A stretch of DNA of 64,000 bases from Typha latifolia (Eukaryota > Streptophyta > Magnoliopsida > Poales > Typhaceae), in NCBI GenBank assembly GCA_019914945.1, contig CM034104.1, positions 5,024,501 to 5,088,500 on the forward strand, in the 5' to 3' direction. The notes under the pieces were generated by a model. It made no database searches. It was given only the letters and a program-made list of their open reading frames with translations, and was not told where the DNA came from. Position numbers and translations under genes: made by a program. The first letter of the stretch is position 1, and every line of letters starts with the position of its first letter. This document shows positions 51,601 to 60,789 of the stretch, in pieces.

Positions 51601-54600
51601 AGTCATGCTAATATTATATAAATATGTCCTCATACCTACATGGTAACTGAATAGATATGCATACCATAAAAGTGGTATCAGAAATTTAATTAGAATGAGA
51701 CAGCTAATCAGATTTTCATGAATATCAATATTTCCTGTAAATCACTCCATCTACAGACATTAATATTTGAAAGAATGGTGGGAAGATTATTACTTAACAT
51801 AAGCAACATTTTACAGTATCCTTGGATGACATTGCCCTATTTAAAGTTGTTACAATCCGTTAGGTTAGTCAAATCAGTTGAGTCGAGTCGAATTAACTCA
51901 AGTTAATTAGTTAGCTTTATCTTATTATATTGAATTTCAAATAAATCGGATAATCAACATGTGGATCTAATCAGCTAGAATTTTTACTCCTATAAATAGT
52001 AATGGACACCTGTTGATAATTATCATTGAATGAATAGTTTAGCCTAAGTATTATTTTCGTCTTTTATCTTTTACTATAGTCGTTAGATCACATTTATCTT
52101 TATAAGAGTAGATCATAACCATACAAGCATTCCGATCTTTTAAATTCCAGCAACCTTCCTCCACCAACAACCACCCTACTTTACAACCGTCCCACCACTC
52201 TTGGCAGTCCGCCACTCTCCGACAACCGTCACAACATCGGATATTTACTTTTCTACCCCGTTCTGACCTTGCTTTACTATTTCAAACTATAATTTTCCAT
52301 CCAAATCTCTAATTGACTTCATTCCAAAGTTACTAGATCCAAAACTTTCGAAGTTACTACTCATCAAAATCTCAAAATCATCATACAAACAGATCGTTCC
52401 AGATCTGGTTCGTAACAAAAGTATAAACCACTAGGATGGAACAAATGTTCAAAAAATTTTAAGGGTTAACACAGCTGGACCCAAAAGAGGATCAGCTTGG
52501 TACCATTCTAGAAGAAGAAATTTGAAATAGGTTATTGACTCAAACAAGTGGAGAAATATGTGTCTATTATCTACAACAATTAGATTCATTACTTTCATAG
52601 TAGGAAACAAGATTACCCTAATGTTGATAAGGATCTATTGATGTTTGCTGCTTCTTTCAAGCGCTCTCCTTCTGCACCAGAGCTTTTCTGCCTAGTTAAG
52701 AGGATCAATTTGGTATTAGTAATGGATAAAAGAATATGAAGAATAGCTATATTTCTTAGCATTTAGCATCACCTCTCTGAACCAGCAAGATCCACTAAAT
52801 TCAGTCTTCCATAACGGAGATGTGTCATGGAATCAGTTTCCCATCGGCTCTCAATAACACAGGTAAAGACACTATGGGAGCGACTACTCTCACTGTTCAT
52901 GTTGGTTGCTGCCATTTTTCTGTTAGCAGCACCCTGCAGTACACAGCAAGCGAGAGATGTACCTAAGTATCAGGAAGAGCCTTTGGAAGTGCCATAAATT
53001 GACAATGCATGATTATATTACCTGTAACAGAAGTTCAACAACATCTTTGACAGATGAAACATCATGCTCACTTAGGTTTTCAACATACACACCTTTCTTC
53101 ATGTCTTCTCTTAGCTACAGGAAGGAATCCTCTATAATACATAATCTTGCATGAAATGCTAAAGAGAGTCTCAAATCACCAGTATATTACCTGAAGGTTA
53201 GTTGATGATGGTTCAAGTAGATCTGTAATCTGTTCATTGTAGATCTCAAGAAAGGAGCATTTACAATTATACCTCAATTGCTCATTGCTTCGACACTCCT
53301 CTTCCTTACATCAAATGAAGAATCATTCAGTAAGAACAATAAGGCTACTAAGATTAAGTATACTTCAGTACCATACCTCCCGTATCCTTGTAAACAGATA
53401 TTCAAAAATACGAGGTGTCATCCCACGATCATTGCTAGGAGTATTATCCAAGTCACGAAGCTCTCCCATCATTGTATATGTCTTTCCACTACCAGTCTAC
53501 AAGTTAGAAAGAAAAGAAATCATGTCCCTGTTCCCTGATCAATTTGAAAGAAGCTACACATGTTGCAACAGCCCACCTGACCATATGCAAACATGCAGCC
53601 ATTATAGCCAGACATGCAGCTCTCCACCATTGGTAGACCAACAACTCTAAATAGTTTCTCCTGCTCAAAAAATGGAAAAGTAAGAATGCCTTTGATTTTG
53701 AACCACGGCAAATTAAACAGGACGAGTAGTTCTACACTAAATATGGCGACAAACCTGCGACATTGTCTCACAAGCAATGTTGTCAAATGTAAACCTACTT
53801 TCAGGATGCCCTGTCCATGTTAAGGTCTGTGAATTTTCTTGAGTCAAACATCTGTTGTAGCCATGCAGAGTACTCTCAGAAACATTAATTGGACGAATTC
53901 GTATCAACACCTGTATGAATCATCCATGACGTAATATGAATATAGATGTCATAGTGACCAGATGCTTATAAAATGCAAATAAAGATAATTTTTATAAAAA
54001 AAAAAGGACTAACACAAATATAAAATTTGGGTTGAGGAAGCTTTATAAGATGAGAACCAAAGTTTGGGAATAGAAGTGAGGATAATGAATTCAGAAGAAT
54101 AGCATCTAAGAGATTGTTGAAACAATAAATGAAGAAATTATCCCAGCCACGACAATCCCCATTCAGGAAGGGATCCCTCCCATCCACCCATAGGGATTTG
54201 GAGAGAGTAACAAGTAACTAATAAAAACATTAACAGAACTTGCATTATATCTTATAATGTGTAATTTTGTCATCACAATATCATGTAATGTAAAAGCTGA
54301 AAACGAACAAATTACAGTTCTATCCATGGTCGCGGACATTACGATAAATTCCAATCGGGTGTACTCTTAGCGATGCCCAAAATGAAGAGGAATTGCAACA
54401 AAAGAAGAAAAAAAATCACCTTTCCAACGTAAAACTAAGAATAAACACTAAATCTGACCTGCACATTATGATCCTCCCAAAAAGATGGATCCTCCTTGAG
54501 CTCAAAATACGGAACCTCAACCGGCACCAAAGATTTTGCTTCACCAATCCCCTTCAAACAACTCCTCTCCCTAACCCCATTCCCGGCATGAAACCTAGAA

Positions 54601-54800
54601 GCTGCCCTCGCCGGTGTACTATGCGACGCTTTGGGGGTCAAAATTACTCCCCTAGGGTTCTGAGCGGGATCTGGGATGGAAATTAGAGGGGATCTCGGAG
54701 GAGGGAAGGGAATCGGATCGATAACGTCTCTGAGCTCGTCGTTCTCGTTGGCTTCCGCGATGCGGATCCGGGAGCTGCCTCGGCGAGAGGCAGCAGCCAT
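33669..54800 (-). CDS. KIN12: Kinesin-12, phragmoplast-orienting (POK1/POK2-like)
   Basis: Plant POK kinesins act at the cortical division zone and guide the phragmoplast in cytokinesis. Exons, high to low: 54800-54459, 53910-53755, 53660-53577, 53496-53377, 53304-53191, 53114-53022, 52933-52773, 52691-52617, 51492-51405, 51299-51241, 51136-51073, 50983-50918, 50830-50666, 50563-50459, 50274-50039, 49920-49851, 49766-49713, 48801-48722, 46365-46305, 46219-46163, 46039-45950, 45854-44871, 39101-36984, 36894-36787, 36477-36314, 36238-36151, 36038-35964, 35887-35651, 34871-34773, 34691-34617, 34546-34488, 34171-34060, 33981-33874, 33800-33669. This gives about 2,232 residues, between the usual POK1 and POK2 lengths as I recall them. 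The motor is about residues 112-455: P-loop GQTGSGKT (193-200, split by an intron), [16 protein letters not shown] (351-356). The rest is mainly coiled coil. Exon 35887-35651 holds a C-terminal block I recognise from POK kinesins (SPFRCIS...[17 protein letters not shown]). The start is the first ATG before a proline-rich N-terminus. All phases agree. The donor of exon 22 could instead be at 44885. Confidence 0.95.
39102..40078. other. Kinesin intron flank
   Basis: AT-rich intron sequence. A short GC-rich piece at 39600-39700 (GGCCGTGCCGG, GGCACGACAC) may be a transposon scrap. Nothing else recognised. Confidence 0.4.
40309..40443. repeat. CT-rich microsatellite in hAT leader
   Basis: TTTCTTTCTCTC-type repeats, pyrimidine-rich on the transposase sense strand, about 450 bases upstream of the transposase start at 40895. 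Confidence 0.9.
40895..43846 (+). pseudogene. hAT-family transposase (broken)
   Basis: A BED zinc finger opens the frame at 40895 (CNWCGKEM, then LKEHLAG). An acidic linker follows, then the DUF659/core segment at 41689-42264 ([35 protein letters not shown]). Further pieces are 42268-42450 and the C-terminal dimerisation domain at 42942-43292 ([21 protein letters not shown]). The tail is rich in Y, P and Q and ends at TAA 43844-43846. Interruptions include a frameshift near 41200, a stop in the acidic region near 41278, a stop at 42262 and a break near 43292. A stretch near 42575-42660 has intron-like GT/AG borders. No intact enzyme can be read, although the damage is modest. Confidence 0.85.
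43604..43699 (+). repeat. Two 48-bp tandem units in the transposase tail
   Basis: Two adjacent 48-base copies (43604-43651, 43652-43699) encode a [20 protein letters not shown] repeat. A third partial copy starts at 43700 with TAAGATCC, where C-to-T turns the glutamine codon into a stop. The 48-base length keeps the frame. Confidence 0.9.
44093..44870. other. Kinesin intron flank
   Basis: Intron sequence between the hAT and the exon at 44871-45854. No feature seen. Confidence 0.5.
46366..48721. other. Kinesin intron 18, 2.4 kb
   Basis: No coding signal. Two stretches, about 47840-47930 and 48060-48110, share AACT(T/C)...TAAAAGCTTAA or TAAGAGCTTAAG...TTGTTAGA or TGTTAAAG words. They lie near CTTGAACTTATGGC/CTCGAAACCTTTTGC text typical of tRNA-primed retroelement debris. 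This is too degraded to name. Confidence 0.4.
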
Positions 54801-54942
54801 GGCAGGAGGAGGAAGAGAGGATCAATGAGGAGAGGTTAAAGAAGGAAACCCTAGAGAAAAAATGGAGAGGGTTGAATGTGGCGGTAGAAGAAGCGGAGCT
54901 AGTGGAGAGTGGAGACGTCTCTGACAGGAATAACGTGGAGGG

Positions 54943-54976
<34 letters not shown>

Positions 54977-55287
54977 TTTCGGGATTCCGCTGGATTTCAA
55001 ATTTAAAGTTCAAGCGGGGGTTTGACAAGGGAGAGGCACTTTGCTGACAAACAGTCCCCACAAGATCCACACTACTCATTTGTTTGCTTATGATTAGGAT
55101 CACGGAAGGCAATTTTTGACGCGTTATCACACTCGTGATATAAATTGATGACGCCAGAGATACTAAGGTAGATTAGGAGTCTGTAATCAAACTTGAAAGC
55201 TCCAGCAATAAGGGAGCGACAGCAAAAGCTAGTGTGTTTTCCTATGGAACCCTTGGCAGGGAGGTTTTGCTTGGGAAGAGACAAAAA
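54801..55287 (-). promoter_or_regulatory. Kinesin 5' leader and proximal promoter
   Basis: This is the region immediately upstream of the kinesin ATG at 54800 and before the first upstream transposon. On the sense strand it includes a CT tract (54942-54972). I could not assign a TATA box or transcription start, so it is listed only by position. Confidence 0.4.
54942..54972. repeat. (GA)n/(CT)n tract in kinesin leader
   Basis: About 15 GA units on the plus strand, that is CT on the kinesin sense strand, 140-170 bases upstream of the start codon. Confidence 0.95.
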
Positions 55288-55295
55288 GGTGGATG

Positions 55296-55865
55296 TAGAC
55301 ATGATCATTGGGCGGGCTGGGCAGGGTTCGGTCCGGGCTTAAGTATTTGTCCATGACCCGACCCACCAATCACTCAGGCCGGGCCGGGTTCGGGCTGGGC
55401 TAGAATAGTCTAGCCCGTTACCGCCCGTTGGCCCGTGAGAGATCGGGCTAACCGGTCGGGCCGGGCCAGTCCGACCCACCAATCACTCGGCCCAACCCAT
55501 ATTTTAGCTATTTTTAAAATTTTTGTAACTATTAGCTTATTTTAAAATATATATATTTATATTCCTCCATTTAAAAAAAAATTAAAATTAATTAATTTTT
55601 TTAAATGTGTGCATAAAATAATGCAAAACGGTATAATACCAAAATATTTTTTACAGTAGCAGTGGTAAATTAATGTAGCAGAAGGGCAAAATACTGTAGC
55701 AAACGGGCGGGGTTAGTTGCGGGCCAAACGGGCGAGCTTTCGGGCCGGGTCGAGCAAGCAAAGAGCTGACCCATGTCGCCCATGGGTAGTTCGGGCTTGG
55801 GCCGGGCTTAGCCCAGTCCAAACTGGGGCTGGGCACGGGCGGGCTGGGCCATTTCATCATGTCTA
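55296..55865. mobile_element. Non-autonomous hAT element, 8-bp target duplication
   Basis: Exact 8-bp duplication GGTGGATG at 55288-55295 and 55866-55873. Perfect 10-bp inverted termini TAGACATGAT / ATCATGTCTA. The ends are dominated by GGGC/GCCC words (GGGCTGGGC, CGGGCCGGG) around an AT-rich centre, with no coding capacity. It inserted about 500 bp upstream of the kinesin start codon. Confidence 0.93.
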
Positions 55866-55917
55866 GGTGGATGATGTTGATGACAAGCCCATCGAACCGA
55901 ACCAGGGAAAACCTAAA

Positions 55918-56900
55918 AGGCTAAAAGGTAAGGGGATCTCCCAGATCTCAACCAGGTGCCCAAAGGCCAACCTGATGCCAAAAGTTGGGCGTCCTTGGTT
56001 AGTGGTGCTAAGGGGAAGATGAAAGGAGGAATAGGCATAATCCCTAATGATGTCTTGAAAATTATCATGGAGGAGATTGAGGATTGCATGATTGCTGAAC
56101 TTAAGGTGATGGAATGGTGTTGGCCTAGATGGAAGCTAACCCTCTTCGGCCATTTTCTAAGTAAAGCTCTTCCTCTTAAAAACTTTAATGTTGCTCTGGC
56201 CAAACAATGGTCTAGAATAGAGATCTTTTCGGTCTCAAATATGGTTGACGGTTGCTATGTTTTTTTTTTAATATTTCAAAGAGAAGGACTTGTCATTTAT
56301 CCTAACTGAAGGGCCCTAGATCATCAACGACCAGGTGCTCAATCTCATCAACTAAAAGGATAACTTCTGGCCAACGTCGAAAGCCTTTCAAGTTACCTTG
56401 GTTTGGAATCAATGATTTGCCCATGGAATGGTGGGAGCTTGAAGCCGTCATTTTGGTTGCTACTAAGTTTGGTAAGCCATTGTGGGTGGATAGGACTACC
56501 CTTGATAAATTTTGTAGTTGTTTTGCAAGATAGTGCATTGAAATTGACCTAGCTATACCCATTTAAAAGATAGTGTTGCTGGGTCATAAGGATTACAAGA
56601 TCCACTAGAGAGCTATATATGAAAGCATCCATGTTCTTTGCTACAAATCTGGAGTCATTGGGCACCAGCATAACCAGTGCCCTCTCTCCCCCATCAAGGA
56701 AGAAAGTGATGTCGAGGAGCCAAGATGCCTAATGTCCCCAAGATGAGTAGAGTACATTTGAGGCACCAAAATGTTCCATTCAAAGGGGATCGCTCCGATT
56801 GGAGTCCAATTAGAAATAGGAATATTATAATACCTATGGCCCTTGGGGCAATATGCAACGAAGAAGAAAGGGTGATGGTTTGTAGTCATTCTTAGTTACG
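55918..56900 (+). pseudogene. LINE ORF1 (DUF4283-type) fragment
   Basis: Plus-strand frames 55956-56309 (FNVALAKQWS, FSVSNMVDGCYVFF), then frame-shifted text to about 56560 (TEGPWIIND, GKPLWVDRTTLDKF, FARxCIEIDLAIP), match the order of the RNA-binding ORF1 of plant L1-like LINEs. A zinc-knuckle-like CYKSGVIGHQHNQC follows near 56640-56690, with its second cysteine replaced by serine. Several frameshifts and a stop after IP show it is dead. No reverse transcriptase follows. Confidence 0.65.
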
Positions 56901-56908
56901 AACTGTCT

Positions 56909-57712
56909 TGATTCGATCTGTAACAGTTCTGAACTCAATTGAGGATATGATTTTCGAAAAAAAATACGGATAATTTAGACAATAGATCTTTCTGAATTTG
57001 TCGCCATTGAAATGAGCTTTCCAACGAATCTAAGATCATAGGGTTTGGTTGGCTAGATCTTGAGATATCAGCCGAAGAGTGGTCGAAGGTTAGAGAAACC
57101 CTAGTGATAGCCCTTCAATGGCTAGATATGTGCTAGTTTAATTTCTTAGTGTGAAAAGAAAGAAGTTGTTGTAGAAAATGGGGATTAGGAGTTAGAGGAA
57201 GCCGACCAAAGACTTGGGCGGTAGAAGGAAGGAGGTGGGAAAGGGCGCCAATGGCTAGAGGAAGAAGAGAAGGAGATAAAGGCACAATATCATTTTCAAT
57301 TATTAAATAAACTTCAATTAGGGTTTCCTCCACATATTTATAGAGGCTCACCCTAAGGATCCATCAACTAAGTTAAAAACTCTAACAAACTAACAATTTT
57401 CACCGTATTGCATTCTAACGTGTTTGATCGCGTTTAAATGCGGAATTACAGTTCTTTATCGTTGCAAACATGTGCAGGCTTTCATATGATTGCTTTCGAA
57501 CGGTGCGAGCTCGTTTGAACGCGCAAATCATATTCTCTATTTTTATGAACAAATGCAGGCATTCGCATGGCCCGTTAAAATATAGTCCCTACGTTCGAAT
57601 GCCCCCCAGCAAAAATTTATTTATTTTTTGAAATAAAAATTAACTAGATAAATAAACTCATCTCAATGAATCCAATATCGTAAGTGGAGTCAATATGGAC
57701 TGAATCGTATCA
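56909..57712 (-). mobile_element. Gypsy LTR, related to 59848-60789
   Basis: It begins TGATTCGATC and ends GAATCGTATCA, mirroring the family ends TGATACGATC...TGAATCATATCA. It contains TTCGAACG-type words and a short tract for a CACATATTTATAGAGG-like transcript leader. On the minus strand a purine run, AGGAGGAGGC, directly precedes the terminal TGATACG, as a polypurine tract would. No 5-bp duplication was found, so it may be a truncated element rather than a clean solo LTR. It interrupts the LINE-like sequence. Confidence 0.65.
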
Positions 57713-57803
57713 GCCTCCTCCTAGGGTAGAGACTCGAAGGGGCCAGGGAAAATTGGTGGATATAGATTTGGTCAATCCAACATCTAGGTCAAGATGAACT
57801 AGG

Positions 57804-58329
57804 TAGAAATGTAAATGAGTAAAGACTAAGCGAGTCAACTCTAGGCTCAAAATTAGTTTTGAGCCATAGTTTGATATTTAGGCTCAGCTTAGCTTAACTC
57901 GAGCTAAGCTAAATCGAGCCCAAGCCGAGCCTAAGCTTGATTAGAGGAGGAGAATGAAGATGTCGAAGGAGGAGGAGGATGAGAAGGTCAGAGGAGGATG
58001 AGGCTGACAAAGGAGGAGGTAGTGGCTTGTCGATGGAGAAGGAGGCCATTGGAGGAGCCGATCGACGAAGGAGGAAGATGAAGATGATCAAATCAAGAGA
58101 AAAAGGAGGTATGGAGGTGTAAGCATTTAATAGGAGTTTTGTTTGCTGAGCAATGTGTCGAATGGACAAAAAGGAGTAGATTAATATATATTGAGCCTGA
58201 GCAAGCCAACTTCAACTCAGGCTCGGCTTGAAAGAATTTTGAGCCTTATTTTTAATTTAGACTTGGCTCAGCTCATTCTGAGCTGACCCCGAGTAAAACC
58301 CAAGCAGCTTGTTTATTTTGATGGCACTA
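57804..58329. mobile_element. Non-autonomous hAT-like element, 8-bp target duplication
   Basis: The exact 8-bp duplication GAACTAGG is at 57796-57803 and 58330-58337. Ends start TAG and end CTA. The subterminal parts are full of GAGC/GCTC, GAGCCAAG and GAGCTAAGC words, then GA-rich sequence (57940-58090). No coding capacity; the frames there are low-complexity. Confidence 0.75.
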
Positions 58330-58337
58330 GAACTAGG

Positions 58338-59180
58338 TCAACTATTAGACCAGACTTAAATGTCCTAATCAGGCTGGTTAGAATCAATGCTGGATCAAGG
58401 GAGACCAAAAGAACCCATCGAGTTAACCCTAACCAGCATCATTCGAACTCGGGTAAGGCATAAGTCGGCCACCTTAGGAGGAGGAATAGGAGGGCAAACG
58501 GCTCCAATCAAGACAATCGTTGAGGCCCTCTCGAAATTCAAAGTAGGCATGCTTGCTAACGTCGGCCACATTGTGAGAAAAGGGAGCCATACCTCGAGCA
58601 ATGCGAATCATGTGGCACAGGACGCATGTCATGCGTTGGAGAATATGCAGCATTCCAAGGATCCCTTGAATAGAGTGGGTGTCAATTCAACTGGTCAAAA
58701 TTGGCTCTAGAAAGACCCCCACTGACAATGCCAGCAATGAGAGGCATGGGTCCAAACAAGTAAGAGGAAAAATTGCCTAGATTAATGGGTATATTATCCA
58801 ACTTGGCTCTTATGCTGATACACATTGTCACTCCCTTATTGCTCATACCATGGGTGGACGAGGTGCTGGGATCTTTTCTCCCTCTAACCCAATGCCCAAC
58901 CCCCATATGGTTAACACTATTAGCACCTCAGTTGTGCAAACCGGCACCTCTCTATGCACAAGGTAATGGTCGAGATGTGCAAACATGGCCTTTAGGGAGA
59001 GAATGTGGAGAAACTAATAGAAGAGGTTGTTGATGCAGCCTCCTCTATGGTTGTGTACAACCCAAAAGGAAAAGGTAAGATTGGTGGAGAAACATGTTCC
59101 ATGGAACCCATGGACTCGATGGAGGTGGAGCATATCGTCATACAGCATGTGCAAGGCATCCAACAACTTGGTTAGTTGCT
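58338..59180 (+). pseudogene. Possible LINE ORF1 3' remnant
   Basis: Frame 58387-58710 and later broken frames to about 59180 are rich in short basic and acidic peptides such as NPKGKGKIGGE. They continue the strand and position of the LINE ORF1 relic at 55918-56900. There is no diagnostic domain, so this is inference from position. Confidence 0.35.
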
Positions 59181-59337
59181 GACAATTAAATAATCTATAA
59201 TAACATCATAATTTATCTACAATATCTAAATTAAGAATAAATTATATCTAAATATCAACAACATATTAATAATCCTAATAGGGCCCCACACAAATCATAA
59301 CATATCATCAAAAGTATTTTACTATTACATATATACT

Positions 59338-59847
59338 AGGGGTGGTAATCGGGTCGAGTTAAGTGGGTTCAAGTTGGGTCAGATTCTGGTCAGGTCAATT
59401 TTATCCTAACATGAACACGACTTGATTAATAAATGGGTTGCATTTGTTAGACACGGACACGACTCGATTATTAAACGGGTAACACGACACAACCTGTCTA
59501 ACTCGTTTAATTAATGGGTCGTGTTAACATGACCCGTCTAAACTGTTTAATAAACGGGTCATATTAACACGGCACGATAACACGACCCGTCTAACCCATT
59601 TAATAAATGGGTTGTGTTAACACGACAATATAACACGACTGTCCTAACCCGTTTACACTATTTAATTCAAAATTTGTTAATTTATCCTATATAAATAATA
59701 TATTAAATAAATAAAATAACCAATTTTCATCTCAAAACTCATACAACATAAAATTGCAAAATTCACCACAATATAAATCCATACAACAAATTGTAGAGAA
59801 TAAAGTTTAGAACAAAATTTAAAACAAATCCATACAACAAAGTTTAG
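59338..59847. repeat. GGGTCGTGTTAACACGACCC-rich repeat, truncated
   Basis: It starts AGGGGTGGTAATCGGGTCG and then carries at least three imperfect palindromic units of the form GGGTCGTGTTAACA(T/C)GACCCGTCTAA...CCGTTTAATAAACGGG. It resembles non-autonomous plant transposon ends. Its right side is cut by the gypsy LTR beginning at 59848, so it was there first. Confidence 0.55.
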
Positions 59848-60789
59848 TGATACGATCTCCCATTTTAGCTAAGGTTCGATCTCTTCCAATTCTCAAATTT
59901 GGACTGATTCTGATATGGAACTTTATAAATAGATCCCGAAAGATACTGCCGTCGAATCGACGTGAAATTTGGATTTGTAGCCCCATAAAAGAGCTTTCCA
60001 ACAAATCAAGTTTCAAACGGATCGAATATGGGGATCTCGAGATATCGTTTAATTAGTGGACGAATGTCAGGGGGTTTGATCAGGATCCATGGATGGAGGC
60101 ACGAGATCCTAGGATGATGGTGGTTGGAGGTGGACTGGCGTTAATAGGGTGGCACCGGTGAAAAGTGGTGGTGGAAGGATTATGGTTGATGGAAGGGTTA
60201 AGGCAAGTGTTGGGTAGATTGGAAGAAGGGGGAGGAGAGGGCCACCCCTAAGGGACTAGGGTGATTGGCCGGTCGAGGGAGGTTAGAAGCGGTGTTGCCA
60301 AGGTTTGAGAGAACGAGAGTGAAGAAGACGAAGGAGGCAAGGCAAAACTCAATTCATTAATAATGACTCTATGATTGCTATCCACATCCTTTAGAGGCTA
60401 GCCAAACAATTCAAAATTAACCGTAAATAGTACATTATCGCCGATTGGGTTCGAATGTGCCCGCTTGTGCTCAAACGCACCTAATTTGCTCTTCTCTGGA
60501 TTTGCGAACGTGATGCATGCGTTCGAACACGCGACCGAATGCAAGTGTTTCCCATTTCTCTGGATTTGCAAACGCGATACTGGTGTTCACAGTGCGTTCG
60601 AACGCACAATTCACACTCTCTAGACGTGATGCAGGCGTTCACAACCGCGTTCGAACGCACTCCACCCGAGTTCGAACGTGACTTACAGAAAACTTATTTT
60701 CTTAGGAATTAAATATTAAAATAAAAAACAAAGATACCCTAAAGTGAATCCATGCTCGAGATGACATCAGTGAAGTCTGAATCATATCA
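59848..60789 (-). repeat. 3' LTR of the gypsy element
   Basis: 942 bp with TGATA...TATCA ends. It carries many TTCGAACGC-type words between 60440 and 60680. The purine-rich minus-strand GGAAGCGTGGTGGAT abuts it at 60790 and probably includes the polypurine tract. Confidence 0.9.

Noticed and set aside
53285..53650. Plus-strand 121-codon frame over the kinesin motor exons
   Set aside because: Shadow of minus-strand motor exons 3 to 5, which have matching phases and kinesin motifs.
56909..57712. Clean solo LTR with target duplication
   Set aside because: No matching 5-bp flanks could be found, and polypurine-like sequence adjoins one end, so it is called only as an LTR fragment.
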